Shown: in pieces, positions 22,177 through 30,616 of the stretch
How the letters are laid out: the number at the start of each line of letters is the position of its first letter
Position numbering within the stretch: the first letter of the stretch is position 1
Source of the DNA: Cystobacterineae bacterium
Lineage (GTDB): Bacteria; Myxococcota; Myxococcia; Myxococcales; Myxococcaceae
NCBI GenBank assembly: GCA_009781495.1
Contig: WQYA01000002.1
Coordinates: 1 to 64,000, forward strand
Length of the DNA: 64,000 bases
Direction: 5' to 3'
Translations under genes and position numbers: made by a program
Notes under the pieces: generated by a model
Seen by the model: the letters and a program-made list of their open reading frames with translations, nothing else
What the model was told of the DNA's origin: nothing
Database searches by the model: none

Positions 22177-24897
22177 ATGGCATTGGGATGGAGCGAAATC
22201 CGCAGCAGAGCGGCGACTTTCGCCTATGAGTGGCGAAACCAGGGCTATGAAAAAGGCCAGAGCCAAACTTTTTGGATTGAATTTTTTGAGGTGTTCGGCA
22301 TCAGCCAAAAGCGCGTCGCCGTTTTTGAGAAGAAAGTCAGAAAAACCGGCGGCAGCGAGGGCTTTATTGACATGCTTTGGAAAGGCGTGTTGCTCATTGA
22401 GCAAAAAAGCGCCGGAAAAGACTTGGCAAAAGCCTATAGGCAGGCGACCGAATATTTCCCCGGCCTGAGTGACGACGAGTTGCCGCGTTTTATTCTTGTG
22501 TGCAACTTCGAGCGCTTTCACCTCTATGACTTGGTGGAAGGCACGGACATGGAGTTTGCGCTCGCTGAATTGCCCTCCAAAGTGGAGCTGTTCGGCTTTA
22601 TGATCGGCTTTGCATGGGAGAAACCTTCCGAGAGTGAAAAGGTTTCCGTTGCTGCCGCTTTGAAAATGGCGAAGCTGCATGACAGCCTCAAAGCCATCAA
22701 CTACACGGGGCGCAAGTTGGAGCAATACCTTGTTCGCCTCTTGTTTTGCTTGTTTGCCGACGACACCAGCATTTTTGACAAAAACATTTTCCGCGACTTG
22801 GTTGCCGGGACAAAACCCGACGGCTCCGATTTGGCGCAAATGCTGGCGGACTTGTTTGGCCGCCTGAATACCCCGCCTGGGGAGCGCCTGAAGATGGAGG
22901 ACAAACTTTCTGCCTTTCCCTATGTCAACGGTGGCCTGTTTGCGGACACCTTGCCCATTGCAGCCTTTGACGGGCACATGCGCAAGGCGCTGCTCGACAG
23001 TTGCAGTTTTAACTGGGGGTTTATTACGCCGTCCATTTTTGGCAGCATGTTTCAAGCGGCCATGAGCGAGAAGCAGCGCCGTGAAATGGGGGCGCACTAT
23101 ACCGAGGAATCCAATATTCTTAAGGTAATCCATCCCTTGTTGATGGATGAGCTGAATGCCGAATTTGAGTTGGTCAGAAAAAACACCAAAAAGCTGCAAG
23201 CCTTTCACGACAAGTTGGCGCGTTTGAAATTTCTCGATCCGGCCTGCGGCACCGGCAACTTTCTGATTATTGCCTACCGTGAATTGCGTCGGCTGGAAAT
23301 GAGGGTGTTGGAGGCGCTCCACACCATCCACTCCGCGCATGGAACGAGCATCCAAATGAAGTTGGATGTCAAGGAGCATTCCAAAATCAACGTGGACCAG
23401 TTTCACGGCATTGAGATTGACGAGCTGGCTTGTGAAATTGCCCGCGTGGGCATGTGGCTGATGGACCACCAGTGCAACATGGAGCTTTCCAAGGTATTTG
23501 GGGGTTATTATGTGCGGCTGCCGCTGACGAAGTCCGCCGTCATTTGCCACGAGAATGCGCTGACGGTTGACTGGAACACCGTCTGCCCCGCCCATGAATT
23601 GAATTATATCCTCGGGAACCCGCCGTTTTTCGGGGCACGGATGATGGGAAAGGAGCAGAAGGCCGACCTGGAGGCTGTCATCAGCGACCCGGACGGAAAA
23701 CCCATAAAAGGCGCAGGCAACCTGGATTATGTGTCAGGGTGGTATTATAAAACAGCGCAGATCATGCGGCAAAATGCCCATATCCGCGCTGCACTGGTAT
23801 CCACCAACTCAATTACCCAGGGCGAGCAGACGGCGCTGGTGTGGAAAACGCTGATGGAGAGTTGGAAGCTAAAAATCGATTTTGCCTGCCGTACTTTCCG
23901 GTGGACGAGCGCGGCGCGGGGCAAGGCAGCCGTCCATTGCGTCATTGTGGGGTTCAGCCGGGAGTCCGTTCAGACGAAACGGCGCATATTGGACGAAGAT
24001 TTGGAAATTGCCGCAAACAATATCAGCCCATATTTGGTGGATGCGCCAAATGTGTATATTGAAAATCGGAGCAAACCGTTATGCGATGTCCCTCACATGA
24101 TTTTCGGCAATATGGCGAATGATGGGGGTCATTTCCTATTTTCAGACGATGAAAAAACGGCGTTTCTTCAAAATGAACCGAGCGCGAAAAAGTGGTTCCG
24201 CCCATTCACTGGAAGCTATGAATTCATCAATAAAGTGAACCGGTGGTGTCTATGGTTAAAGGGTATTTCACCCATAGAATTGCAAAGTTTAGCATTGGTA
24301 CGTGAGCGGGTGGCCAATGTGCGGAAACTGCGCGCCGAAAGTACACGCAATGCCACAAGGAAACTGGCAGATTTTCCGGCTCTGTTCGGAGAAACACGGC
24401 AACCGGATAGCGATTATCTGCTGGTTCCTAAAGTCTCTTCCGAAAATAGGGTGTACATTCCAATAGGGTTTATGAACAAAAATACGATTGCATCCGACCT
24501 TGTTTTTATTGTCCCTAACGCGACCCTCTACCATTTTGGCATCCTCACCTCAAATGTACACATGGCATGGGTACGGACAGTTTGCGGGCGCCTGAAAAGC
24601 GATTACCGTTATTCGGCGGGTATCGTCTATAACAACTTTCCGTGGCCGGAACCGAATGACAAACAACGCCAAGCCATAGAAACGGCAGCGCAAGGCGTGT
24701 TGGACGCCCGCGCTCTGTTTCCCGGTGAAAGTTTGGCCACACTCTATGAGCCCACCCTCATGCCGCCGGCACTTCTAAAAGCACATAACACCTTGGATAG
24801 AGCCGTCAAAAACGCCTATGGCGGCAAAGGCTTTGCAACCGAGGCCGAGCGTGTGGCGGATTTGATGGAGCGCTATCAGAGGTTGGTGGGGTGTTGA
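22177..24897 (+). CDS. MmeI-like (type IIL) restriction-modification enzyme
   Basis: 906 residues, the usual size for single-chain MmeI-family enzymes that both cut DNA and methylate adenine. The N-terminal nuclease site is GFIDMLWKGVLLIEQKSAG (D65, E75-x-K77). A helical spacer follows. The gamma-type methyltransferase has the SAM motif DPACGTGNF (~354) and catalytic NPPF (481). Residues ~600-850 should be the target-recognition domain, which sets the DNA sequence recognised. The ORF extends upstream to 21727 only through hicB in another frame; homology begins near ATG 22177, which lacks a strong ribosome site. It lies beside TA genes and ends 83 bp from the convergent nuoB. Confidence 0.88.
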   Translation: MALGWSEIRSRAATFAYEWRNQGYEKGQSQTFWIEFFEVFGISQKRVAVFEKKVRKTGGSEGFIDMLWKGVLLIEQKSAGKDLAKAYRQATEYFPGLSDDELPRFILVCNFERFHLYDLVEGTDMEFALAELPSKVELFGFMIGFAWEKPSESEKVSVAAALKMAKLHDSLKAINYTGRKLEQYLVRLLFCLFADDTSIFDKNIFRDLVAGTKPDGSDLAQMLADLFGRLNTPPGERLKMEDKLSAFPYVNGGLFADTLPIAAFDGHMRKALLDSCSFNWGFITPSIFGSMFQAAMSEKQRREMGAHYTEESNILKVIHPLLMDELNAEFELVRKNTKKLQAFHDKLARLKFLDPACGTGNFLIIAYRELRRLEMRVLEALHTIHSAHGTSIQMKLDVKEHSKINVDQFHGIEIDELACEIARVGMWLMDHQCNMELSKVFGGYYVRLPLTKSAVICHENALTVDWNTVCPAHELNYILGNPPFFGARMMGKEQKADLEAVISDPDGKPIKGAGNLDYVSGWYYKTAQIMRQNAHIRAALVSTNSITQGEQTALVWKTLMESWKLKIDFACRTFRWTSAARGKAAVHCVIVGFSRESVQTKRRILDEDLEIAANNISPYLVDAPNVYIENRSKPLCDVPHMIFGNMANDGGHFLFSDDEKTAFLQNEPSAKKWFRPFTGSYEFINKVNRWCLWLKGISPIELQSLALVRERVANVRKLRAESTRNATRKLADFPALFGETRQPDSDYLLVPKVSSENRVYIPIGFMNKNTIASDLVFIVPNATLYHFGILTSNVHMAWVRTVCGRLKSDYRYSAGIVYNNFPWPEPNDKQRQAIETAAQGVLDARALFPGESLATLYEPTLMPPALLKAHNTLDRAVKNAYGGKGFATEAERVADLMERYQRLVGC

Positions 24898-24980
24898 AGT
24901 GCATGGCCGACAAAGCCTCCTCACCCCCCTCCCATGGGGCATGGAGGCGTCTGGTTGCTCTCACTTTAACCAGAAACCGG

Positions 24981-25520
24981 CTAGAGATGGACGGCAAGGT
25001 TTCGCTTATAGGCGCCTGGTCCCATGGTATGGGACTGGTTGGCAATTTTGTCTTGCAGCAGCATAATGCCATCCAGCACTTGCTCAGGGCGAGGCGGACA
25101 GCCCGGGACATAAACATCTACGGGTAAAATGCGATCTACCCCCTGGAGGACGGCATAGTTGTTATAGAAGCCGCCTGAAGAGGCGCATACGCCGAAGGCC
25201 ATGACCCACTTGGGCTCGCACATCTGCTCATAAACCATTTTGAGGAAGGGGGCCTGCTTGAGGTTGATGGTTCCAATCACCAGAAGCAAGTCGGCTTGCC
25301 TCGGAGAAAAACGAGGAATTTCAGCGCCGAAGCGGGCAAGATCATGGCGGGCCGATGCTGTGGACATATATTCCATGGCGCAGCAGGCCGTGGCATAGGG
25401 ATAGCAAAACAGAGAATATTTGCGGGCCCACCCCAGGCTCTTGGAAACCATTTTCTGCAAAAACCCTTGGGCCTCCTCCTTGCGCGTGGGGACGATGGGT
25501 AGGTTGACATTCTCGCTCAT
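24981..25520 (-). CDS. nuoB: NADH-quinone oxidoreductase subunit B
   Basis: 179 residues; the NuoB subunit that carries cluster N2 of respiratory complex I in the peripheral arm. The four cysteine ligands are in ATACCAMEY (two), [11 protein letters not shown] and VPGCPPRPE. It starts with GGAGGA before ATG 25520 and follows nuoA by a single base. Downstream, where nuoC/nuoD are usually found, the convergent restriction gene begins, so the nuo cluster is cut here. Confidence 0.95.
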   Translation of the reverse strand: MSENVNLPIVPTRKEEAQGFLQKMVSKSLGWARKYSLFCYPYATACCAMEYMSTASARHDLARFGAEIPRFSPRQADLLLVIGTINLKQAPFLKMVYEQMCEPKWVMAFGVCASSGGFYNNYAVLQGVDRILPVDVYVPGCPPRPEQVLDGIMLLQDKIANQSHTMGPGAYKRNLAVHL

Positions 25521-25521
25521 T

Positions 25522-25890
25522 TCAGTCCTCCTCCCAGTCCAAAGCGCCCTTCTTCCAAATATAGGCGAGGCCTACCAGCAAGGTGGCTGCAAACATGGCC
25601 ATAATCGCATAGCCGAACCACCCCAAGGTTTTGAAGTTGACGGCCCAGGGGTAGATGAAGACCGCCTCAATGTCGAAGACAATGAAGAGAATGGCCACCA
25701 CATAGAATTTGACGGGGAACCTCTGCCACGGGGAGCCGGTAGGGACGTTGCCGCACTCAAAGGTGGATTGTTTGGTGGGGTTGGGGTTGGAAGAGCCCAA
25801 AAAGCCCGCAACCAGGGGGATGGCGGCTGCCATGAGGCCTGCTACAAGCAGGGTTATGGCAATGGGAATATAGGGCGTAAGCGGTGACAT
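25522..25890 (-). CDS. nuoA: NADH-quinone oxidoreductase subunit A
   Basis: 122 residues, three transmembrane helices, a core membrane subunit of complex I. Conserved parts are [31 protein letters not shown] and the C-terminal KKGALDWEE. The ORF track begins at 26202 in low-complexity sequence of the mutY 3' region; ATG 25890 matches the family start. It follows mutY by 32 bp on the same strand and precedes nuoB directly. Confidence 0.93.
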   Translation of the reverse strand: MSPLTPYIPIAITLLVAGLMAAAIPLVAGFLGSSNPNPTKQSTFECGNVPTGSPWQRFPVKFYVVAILFIVFDIEAVFIYPWAVNFKTLGWFGYAIMAMFAATLLVGLAYIWKKGALDWEED

Positions 25891-25922
25891 GGGTGCTTTA
25901 TATAGGGCTTTGCGCAGCCGCG

Positions 25923-27260
25923 TCAAAGCCTTTGAGCGCTTATTTGAGGGGCCTTTTCCAGGGCCGCTTCCAAGGCCTTGCGCAGGGCGGCGCTGCTGGG
26001 TAACCGCAGGGCCGCTTCTCTGTCTACCCAGCGCAGACAGGCATAACGGGGGCTGGACGCTTGCCCTGCCCCTAGCCCCTTTTCTTCCGCTGCCCTCCCC
26101 CTCGCGCCCTTCTTTTTCCCTGCCCCTGCCTCTGCCCCTGCCTCTGCCTTCTCCCTCTCCCCTGCCTTCTCCCCCTTCTCCTCTTGGGGTACCCCTAGCC
26201 ATAGGGAGGGGTTCAGCAAATCCTTTCCCTGTTCTAAAACTAACCCTAAGCCTAACCCTAACCCCTTAGAAGGGTAGCCTAAGCCCCGCTTTTCTAGCCC
26301 TATGGCATAGACAAAAAGTTGCAGACGGCGGTGCGTCAATACGCGCTGGGTTTGGCTCAACAGGGTCATGGGGAGCTGTCCGCCCAGGCATTGAGAAAGG
26401 GGGCTTCCGCAGGCAGCCTCCTTGCCCAGGAGGCGACGTTCAACGGCCACCCCCGGCAACCCCCACAACCCCCCAAAAAGGCCCTTGGGGGAATGTTGGG
26501 CCATGAGCAGTTGGCCGTTCCACTCTATATAGGCCAAAAGCCAACTGAGAATGGGTTTGGGTTTGCTCGGCTTGCGCAAAGGCAATTGGGCGACTTTGTT
26601 TTGAGAGAGGGCCAGGCAGGCAAAACTCCACGGGCACTCGGCGCAGCGCGGGGTATGCGGCTTGCAGACGGTGGCCCCCAAGTCCATGAGCGCTTGGTTG
26701 ATGGAGCCTGGGCCAAAGGGGTGGCCGGGGGGCAGGGCATGCAAAAGCCCCTCCGCGAGTCGCTGTACCTGCGCCAACAGGGGCGCCTTCTCAAGCTCCA
26801 AAGCACACAGACGCGCAAAAACGCGCAGCAGGTTGCCGTCAATGGCCGGCGTCGGCAACCCAAAAGCGATGGAGGCCACCGCCCCCACCGTATAAGGCCC
26901 AAACCCCGGCAATGCCGACAAGGCCTCCAAGCTGGAGGGAAGCTGTGTTTGCCCCTGGGCAAAAAGCTGCTGCGCTGCGGCGTGCAGTTTGCGGCAGCGG
27001 CCATAATACCCCAGGCCCTGCCAAAGCGAGAGGACTTCTTCCAGAGGGGCCTTGGCAAGGCTTTGCAGGTTGGGAAAGCGCCGCATAAACCGCTCAAAAT
27101 AAGCCACCACAGTACCCACCTGAGTTTGCTGCAACATCACCTCACTCACCCAAATGGCATAGGGCTCCGTGCGCCCTCTCCAGGGAAGTTTGCGCCCATG
27201 TAGTGCATACCATTTTTCAAGGTGGTGGAGGAGCAGGGCAGTCGGGGGCTGGGCAGGCAT
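25923..27260 (-). CDS. mutY: A/G-specific adenine glycosylase MutY
   Basis: About 445 residues. It removes adenine mispaired with 8-oxoguanine. Seen: EVMLQQTQV with the catalytic Glu, the HhH motif LPGFGPYTVGAV, the catalytic Asp in AIDGNLLRVFARL, and the 4Fe-4S loop C-x6-C-x2-C-x5-C (CKPHTPRCAECPWSFAC). The C-terminal NUDIX-like recognition domain is interrupted by a ~50-residue Lys/Glu/Ala/Gly-rich insert (EKAEAGAEAGAGKKKGARGR), which makes it ~90 residues longer than usual. Start ATG 27260 is preferred over GTG 27287; neither has a clear ribosome site. Confidence 0.9.
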   Translation of the reverse strand: MPAQPPTALLLHHLEKWYALHGRKLPWRGRTEPYAIWVSEVMLQQTQVGTVVAYFERFMRRFPNLQSLAKAPLEEVLSLWQGLGYYGRCRKLHAAAQQLFAQGQTQLPSSLEALSALPGFGPYTVGAVASIAFGLPTPAIDGNLLRVFARLCALELEKAPLLAQVQRLAEGLLHALPPGHPFGPGSINQALMDLGATVCKPHTPRCAECPWSFACLALSQNKVAQLPLRKPSKPKPILSWLLAYIEWNGQLLMAQHSPKGLFGGLWGLPGVAVERRLLGKEAACGSPLSQCLGGQLPMTLLSQTQRVLTHRRLQLFVYAIGLEKRGLGYPSKGLGLGLGLVLEQGKDLLNPSLWLGVPQEEKGEKAGEREKAEAGAEAGAGKKKGARGRAAEEKGLGAGQASSPRYACLRWVDREAALRLPSSAALRKALEAALEKAPQISAQRL

Positions 27261-27321
27261 AGGGGCTAGGAGAAGGGGGGCCGACACTCAAGGAGAATAA
27301 GCGCCTTCTGGCACAAGCTTC

Positions 27322-28335
27322 ATGCTAAGACAAACCCCCAAGCGTGTAGGGAGGTATTTTTGGAATAGGGAGGTATTCTTGGGACTCAAACTGGAAAACC
27401 TCTTCTCATGGTCCAAGTCACGCCATGAGAAGTTTATGGGTTGTGAGCGTGCTTATTTCTACCACTACTATTTTTCCTGGGGGGGTTGGGAGAGGGAGGC
27501 CCCCCCCTTGGTGGGGAGGGTTTATACCCTCAAAAAACGCACCAACCGCTATGCCTGGGCGGGGGCCATTGTCCACGAGGCCATACGCGAATGCCTGTTG
27601 AAATGGCTGCTGGGCCAGCCCGTGCATTTGGCAGAGCTCACAGAGCGCACGCACAACCGTATGCGCTCCGAGTTTGCAGCCTCCCGCGGCGGTCTTTTGA
27701 AGAAGCCGCAAAGCAAGCCCTCCTTTTGGGGTTTGGTGGAGCATGAAAACAACGTGGAAGTTTCTGCGCAGGAGTGGCGCGACAACTGGCAGACGGTAGA
27801 AACGGCCTTGAAGCATTTCATGGACTCCGCATGGCCGCGCCGCTTGCAAGAGCTCGACGCGCGGCAGGTGCTTGAAGCCGACAGCAAGGACTTCGACAGC
27901 GCCTATTTTCTGCTGGACGGCATACGCGTATTCGCCATGCCGGATGTGGCCTTTATAAGCAGCGACGGGCCTGTGCACATTGTGGACTGGAAGACAGGCA
28001 GCCCCAGCGACACCAACGTGGAGCAGGTGGTGGGCTATGCTTTGTTTGTGGAGGCCCGCCACGCTTTGCCCGCACTTGGGGCGCGCGTCAGCCTGGTTTA
28101 TTTGAACCAGAAAACCGAGGAGAGTTTCAGCATAGACGAGGCGGCGCTTCACAAGTTTAGGGCTTTTTTCAAAGCCAGCGTAGAAGCGATGCAGGCGAAG
28201 CTTGTGCATGTGGAAAGCAACACGCCGCAGGAAGCGTCCCATTTTTTGAAGACGACGCTGCCCTCCAAGTGTGTGCTGTGTCCTTTTTTAAAGGTATGCG
28301 AAGCAGAAAATGGAGAGGGGGGTGTCGGAGTTTAG
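27322..28335 (+). CDS. PD-(D/E)XK nuclease with Fe-S cysteines (AddB/RecB/Cas4-like)
   Basis: 337 residues. Motifs of the RecB/AddB C-terminal nuclease family are WAGAIVHEAI (His), FAMPDVAFI (Asp) and HIVDWKTG (DxK). Four cysteines could bind a 4Fe-4S cluster: one at GCERAYFY (N-terminal) and three in KCVLCPFLKVC (C-terminal), the same layout as in AddB and Cas4. No helicase partner or CRISPR array is nearby, so it may act alone in DNA repair or end-processing. The start may be TTG 27379, which has GGGAGG 5 nt upstream; ATG 27322 has none. Confidence 0.85.
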   Translation: MLRQTPKRVGRYFWNREVFLGLKLENLFSWSKSRHEKFMGCERAYFYHYYFSWGGWEREAPPLVGRVYTLKKRTNRYAWAGAIVHEAIRECLLKWLLGQPVHLAELTERTHNRMRSEFAASRGGLLKKPQSKPSFWGLVEHENNVEVSAQEWRDNWQTVETALKHFMDSAWPRRLQELDARQVLEADSKDFDSAYFLLDGIRVFAMPDVAFISSDGPVHIVDWKTGSPSDTNVEQVVGYALFVEARHALPALGARVSLVYLNQKTEESFSIDEAALHKFRAFFKASVEAMQAKLVHVESNTPQEASHFLKTTLPSKCVLCPFLKVCEAENGEGGVGV

Positions 28336-28388
28336 TGGGGGAGAAGGGGTTTAGGTTTTGGAGGTTATAGACAGACAACCGTTTTCTC

Positions 28389-28418
28389 TTGACTGAGCAC
28401 ACTCAATGAGCATACTCA
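28389..28418 (+). promoter_or_regulatory. Promoter overlapping two TGAG-N4-CTCA operators
   Basis: TTGACT (28389-28394) and CATACT (28411-28416), 16-nt spacer. TGAGCACACTCA (28394-28405) and TGAGCATACTCA (28407-28418) are near-identical dyads 13 bp apart over the promoter. The next gene starts at 28425, so the mRNA is probably leaderless. This fits autorepression by the TetR protein. Confidence 0.75.
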
Positions 28419-28424
28419 TTCAAC

Positions 28425-29012
28425 ATGAGACGCTCAGAGCACAAGGAACGTACCCGCCAGGCGCTGCTGACGGCAGCCCGCGAGAGGATTGCCGCCCAGG
28501 GGTTTGGCGCGACGACGGCCCGGGATGTGGCCGAGGCAGCCGGGGTTGCCGTCGGGACCGTGTTCGTCCACTTTCCGACGATGGGCCGACTGGCCGAGAC
28601 GCTGCTGGATGAGATGGTCGGCGAGGCGCTGGCCCAAGCGGGCGATGGACCGCCGGGAGACGATCTGGTTGTCCAGCTGCTGCACGTCAGCGCTGCCTTA
28701 TATGACGCCTATTTCCTCAACCCCGAGTTGTCGCGCCAGGTGGTGTCCGGTTCGCTCTTCGAAGCTGTGCCCGACGGTCCCTCCAGCCGCCGCATGGCCG
28801 AATTCGCCGCCTGGGTTGGGGCACGGGTGGAGGTGGCGGTGGCTGCCGGGCGCATTGAGCCCGTCCCGGCGTCAGACGCCTTCGCGACCTTCTTCGCGCT
28901 CTACTTCGGGGTCCTCGTCCTCGGGCTGCGCGGCCAGCTCGACGTCGCCGGGCAGATTCATCTGCTCGACCGACAACTGCGCCGCATATTCCGTCCGGCG
29001 GTGCGCTCATGA
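28425..29012 (+). CDS. TetR-family repressor of the foreign cassette
   Basis: 195 residues. The N-terminal TetR helix-turn-helix is clear (TRQALLTAARERIAAQGFGA, TTARDVAEAAGVAVGTVFVH). The ligand domain (~60-195) is Ala/Leu rich. Base composition changes abruptly at the cassette: this gene is far more GC-rich than its neighbours, with actinobacterial-style codon use. Its stop overlaps the monooxygenase start (ATGA), so it very likely controls that gene through the operators at 28394-28418. Confidence 0.88.
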   Translation: MRRSEHKERTRQALLTAARERIAAQGFGATTARDVAEAAGVAVGTVFVHFPTMGRLAETLLDEMVGEALAQAGDGPPGDDLVVQLLHVSAALYDAYFLNPELSRQVVSGSLFEAVPDGPSSRRMAEFAAWVGARVEVAVAAGRIEPVPASDAFATFFALYFGVLVLGLRGQLDVAGQIHLLDRQLRRIFRPAVRS

Positions 29013-30616
29013 GCACCGTAGCCGTCGTCGGAGCCGGTATAGGCGGTCTGTCGACAGCGTTGGCCCTGGCCGCCGACGGTCACGACGTCACCGTGCTGGA
29101 AAGGGCCGAAGGTTTCGAGGCTGTAGGTGCGGGGCTGCTTCTCACTCCGAATGCGGTCCAACCCCTCGCGCGGCTCGGCGTGGATTTGGCCAAGGCCGGA
29201 CAGGTGCTGAGTCAAATAACGGTGTGCGGCCGAGGCGGACGCCCTATCAGCACGATCAGTCTAACTCGACTCGCCGACACCTATGGCCCCAGCTACGCAG
29301 TTGAAAGATCTGCGCTGCACACGCTGCTGGCCGAGGCCCTCCCCTCATCAACCGAAGTGCTGCTCGGCGCGCCGGTCACCGCGGTCCGCCAGTCCGGTCG
29401 GACAGTGGCCCTCACCTGGCCCGGGGGCGAGCGGAACTTCGACGTGGTGGTTGCGGCGGATGGCCTGCGCTCGGCGGTCCGGACAATGATGGATGGGCCC
29501 CGGCGGCTGCGCTATTCGCGCAACACTTGCTGGCGCGGCATTGTCCCTCTGGACGAGGTGGGCTCCGGAGCGGTGGAGTCCTGGGCAAACGGCAGCAGAG
29601 TCGGCGTGGTCCCTCTAGGGGACGGTCAAGTCTACTACTACCTGGTCCGCGTCTCACCTGCGGGAAGCCAGACACCGGCCTCAATGGAACGGCTTCGCGC
29701 CCTCTTCTCCGAGCACGCGGGGACTGCCGGACGCCTGATAGAAGCGCTGTCCGAGCTGCCGCCGCTGCACAACGATCTGTACGAGCTCGACAGGCCCTTC
29801 TGGGGACGAGGCCGCGTGCTGCTGCTCGGCGATGCCGCCCACGCCATGACTCCGAACCAGGGACAGGGCGCGGCCATGGCCGTTGAAGACGCACTCGCCG
29901 TCACGCTCGCGCTGCGAGCCGGAGCGGACGGAGCGCTGGAGCGCTACCGGGAAGCCCGTCGGCGACGGGTCCGGCAGGTGCAGCTGAGCTCACGTCGCAT
30001 TGGAACCCTGGCCAACCTGCGCGGCCCCGGCGTCGCACCGGTGCGTGAGGCGCTGATGCGACTTGCTCCGCCAAGCGCCGCCACGTCGGCGATGCGAAAG
30101 CTCGTCGCGCATTGCTCGCCGGAGCCCCACCTAAGCACGCCCTCTGCTGTACCCTCCCGCTTCGACACCCCTCCCTTGAAAGAAGGTGCCCTTAAGTCTT
30201 CCACTACCTCCGTGCGCTCTGCCGCGGTGGCGGGCTGGTCCCTAATTGTTCTCGGCATCGGCCATGTGTCCACAGTCGTCGCGAGCTATGGTCGGCACGA
30301 CGAGGCCACCCGCCGGGCGCTGGACGGGATCGAGCAAGTCCGGGTAGCGATGCCCGGCCTCCAGCCCACGCTGGCCCACCTGTTCAACGGCTACAGCCTG
30401 ACGATGGCGCTCCTGCTGGTAACCGTTGGGACGCTTTTGGTGCTGATAGCCCGGCACACCCAGCAGGCCCCTGGGCTGCTTGTGGCCGCACTGTGGGTGG
30501 TGGTGGTGTTCGCCGGGGTTGGCTTGGTCCTGTCGTGGCTGTTTTTGCCGCTGCCGCCCCTGGTCGGCCTGACGGTCGCACTGGTCGCCGGGCTCGTGGG
30601 ACTTGCGGCAGTCTAG
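29009..30616 (+). CDS. FAD-dependent monooxygenase fused to a four-helix membrane domain
   Basis: 535 residues. Residues ~1-375 are a PHBH-type flavin monooxygenase: GAGIGG (8-13), the DG motif in VVAADGLRS, and GDAAHAMTPNQGQG (~274). From ~400 to the end are four hydrophobic helices (SLIVLGIGH, LTMALLLVTVGTLLVLIA, VVVVFAGVGLVLSWLF, VGLTVALVAGLVGL). It should oxidise a small hydrophobic or aromatic compound at the inner membrane; an antibiotic-modifying role is possible but not shown. High GC, with the TetR gene. The stop codon overlaps that of the convergent tcdA. Confidence 0.85.
   Translation: MSTVAVVGAGIGGLSTALALAADGHDVTVLERAEGFEAVGAGLLLTPNAVQPLARLGVDLAKAGQVLSQITVCGRGGRPISTISLTRLADTYGPSYAVERSALHTLLAEALPSSTEVLLGAPVTAVRQSGRTVALTWPGGERNFDVVVAADGLRSAVRTMMDGPRRLRYSRNTCWRGIVPLDEVGSGAVESWANGSRVGVVPLGDGQVYYYLVRVSPAGSQTPASMERLRALFSEHAGTAGRLIEALSELPPLHNDLYELDRPFWGRGRVLLLGDAAHAMTPNQGQGAAMAVEDALAVTLALRAGADGALERYREARRRRVRQVQLSSRRIGTLANLRGPGVAPVREALMRLAPPSAATSAMRKLVAHCSPEPHLSTPSAVPSRFDTPPLKEGALKSSTTSVRSAAVAGWSLIVLGIGHVSTVVASYGRHDEATRRALDGIEQVRVAMPGLQPTLAHLFNGYSLTMALLLVTVGTLLVLIARHTQQAPGLLVAALWVVVVFAGVGLVLSWLFLPLPPLVGLTVALVAGLVGLAAV

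Noticed and set aside
22150-23595. 481-residue minus-strand ORF
   Set aside because: Shadow of the MmeI-like gene, whose nuclease and methyltransferase motifs are intact on the plus strand.
26319-27203. 294-residue plus-strand ORF
   Set aside because: Opposite strand of mutY, which has all catalytic motifs.
27322-28335. Cas4 of a CRISPR system
   Set aside because: The Fe-S/PD-(D/E)XK layout is shared, but no cas genes or repeats are present and the length fits AddB/RecB-like proteins better.
28389-30616. Cassette as a classical transposon
   Set aside because: No transposase, terminal inverted repeats or target-site duplication could be seen at the edges.
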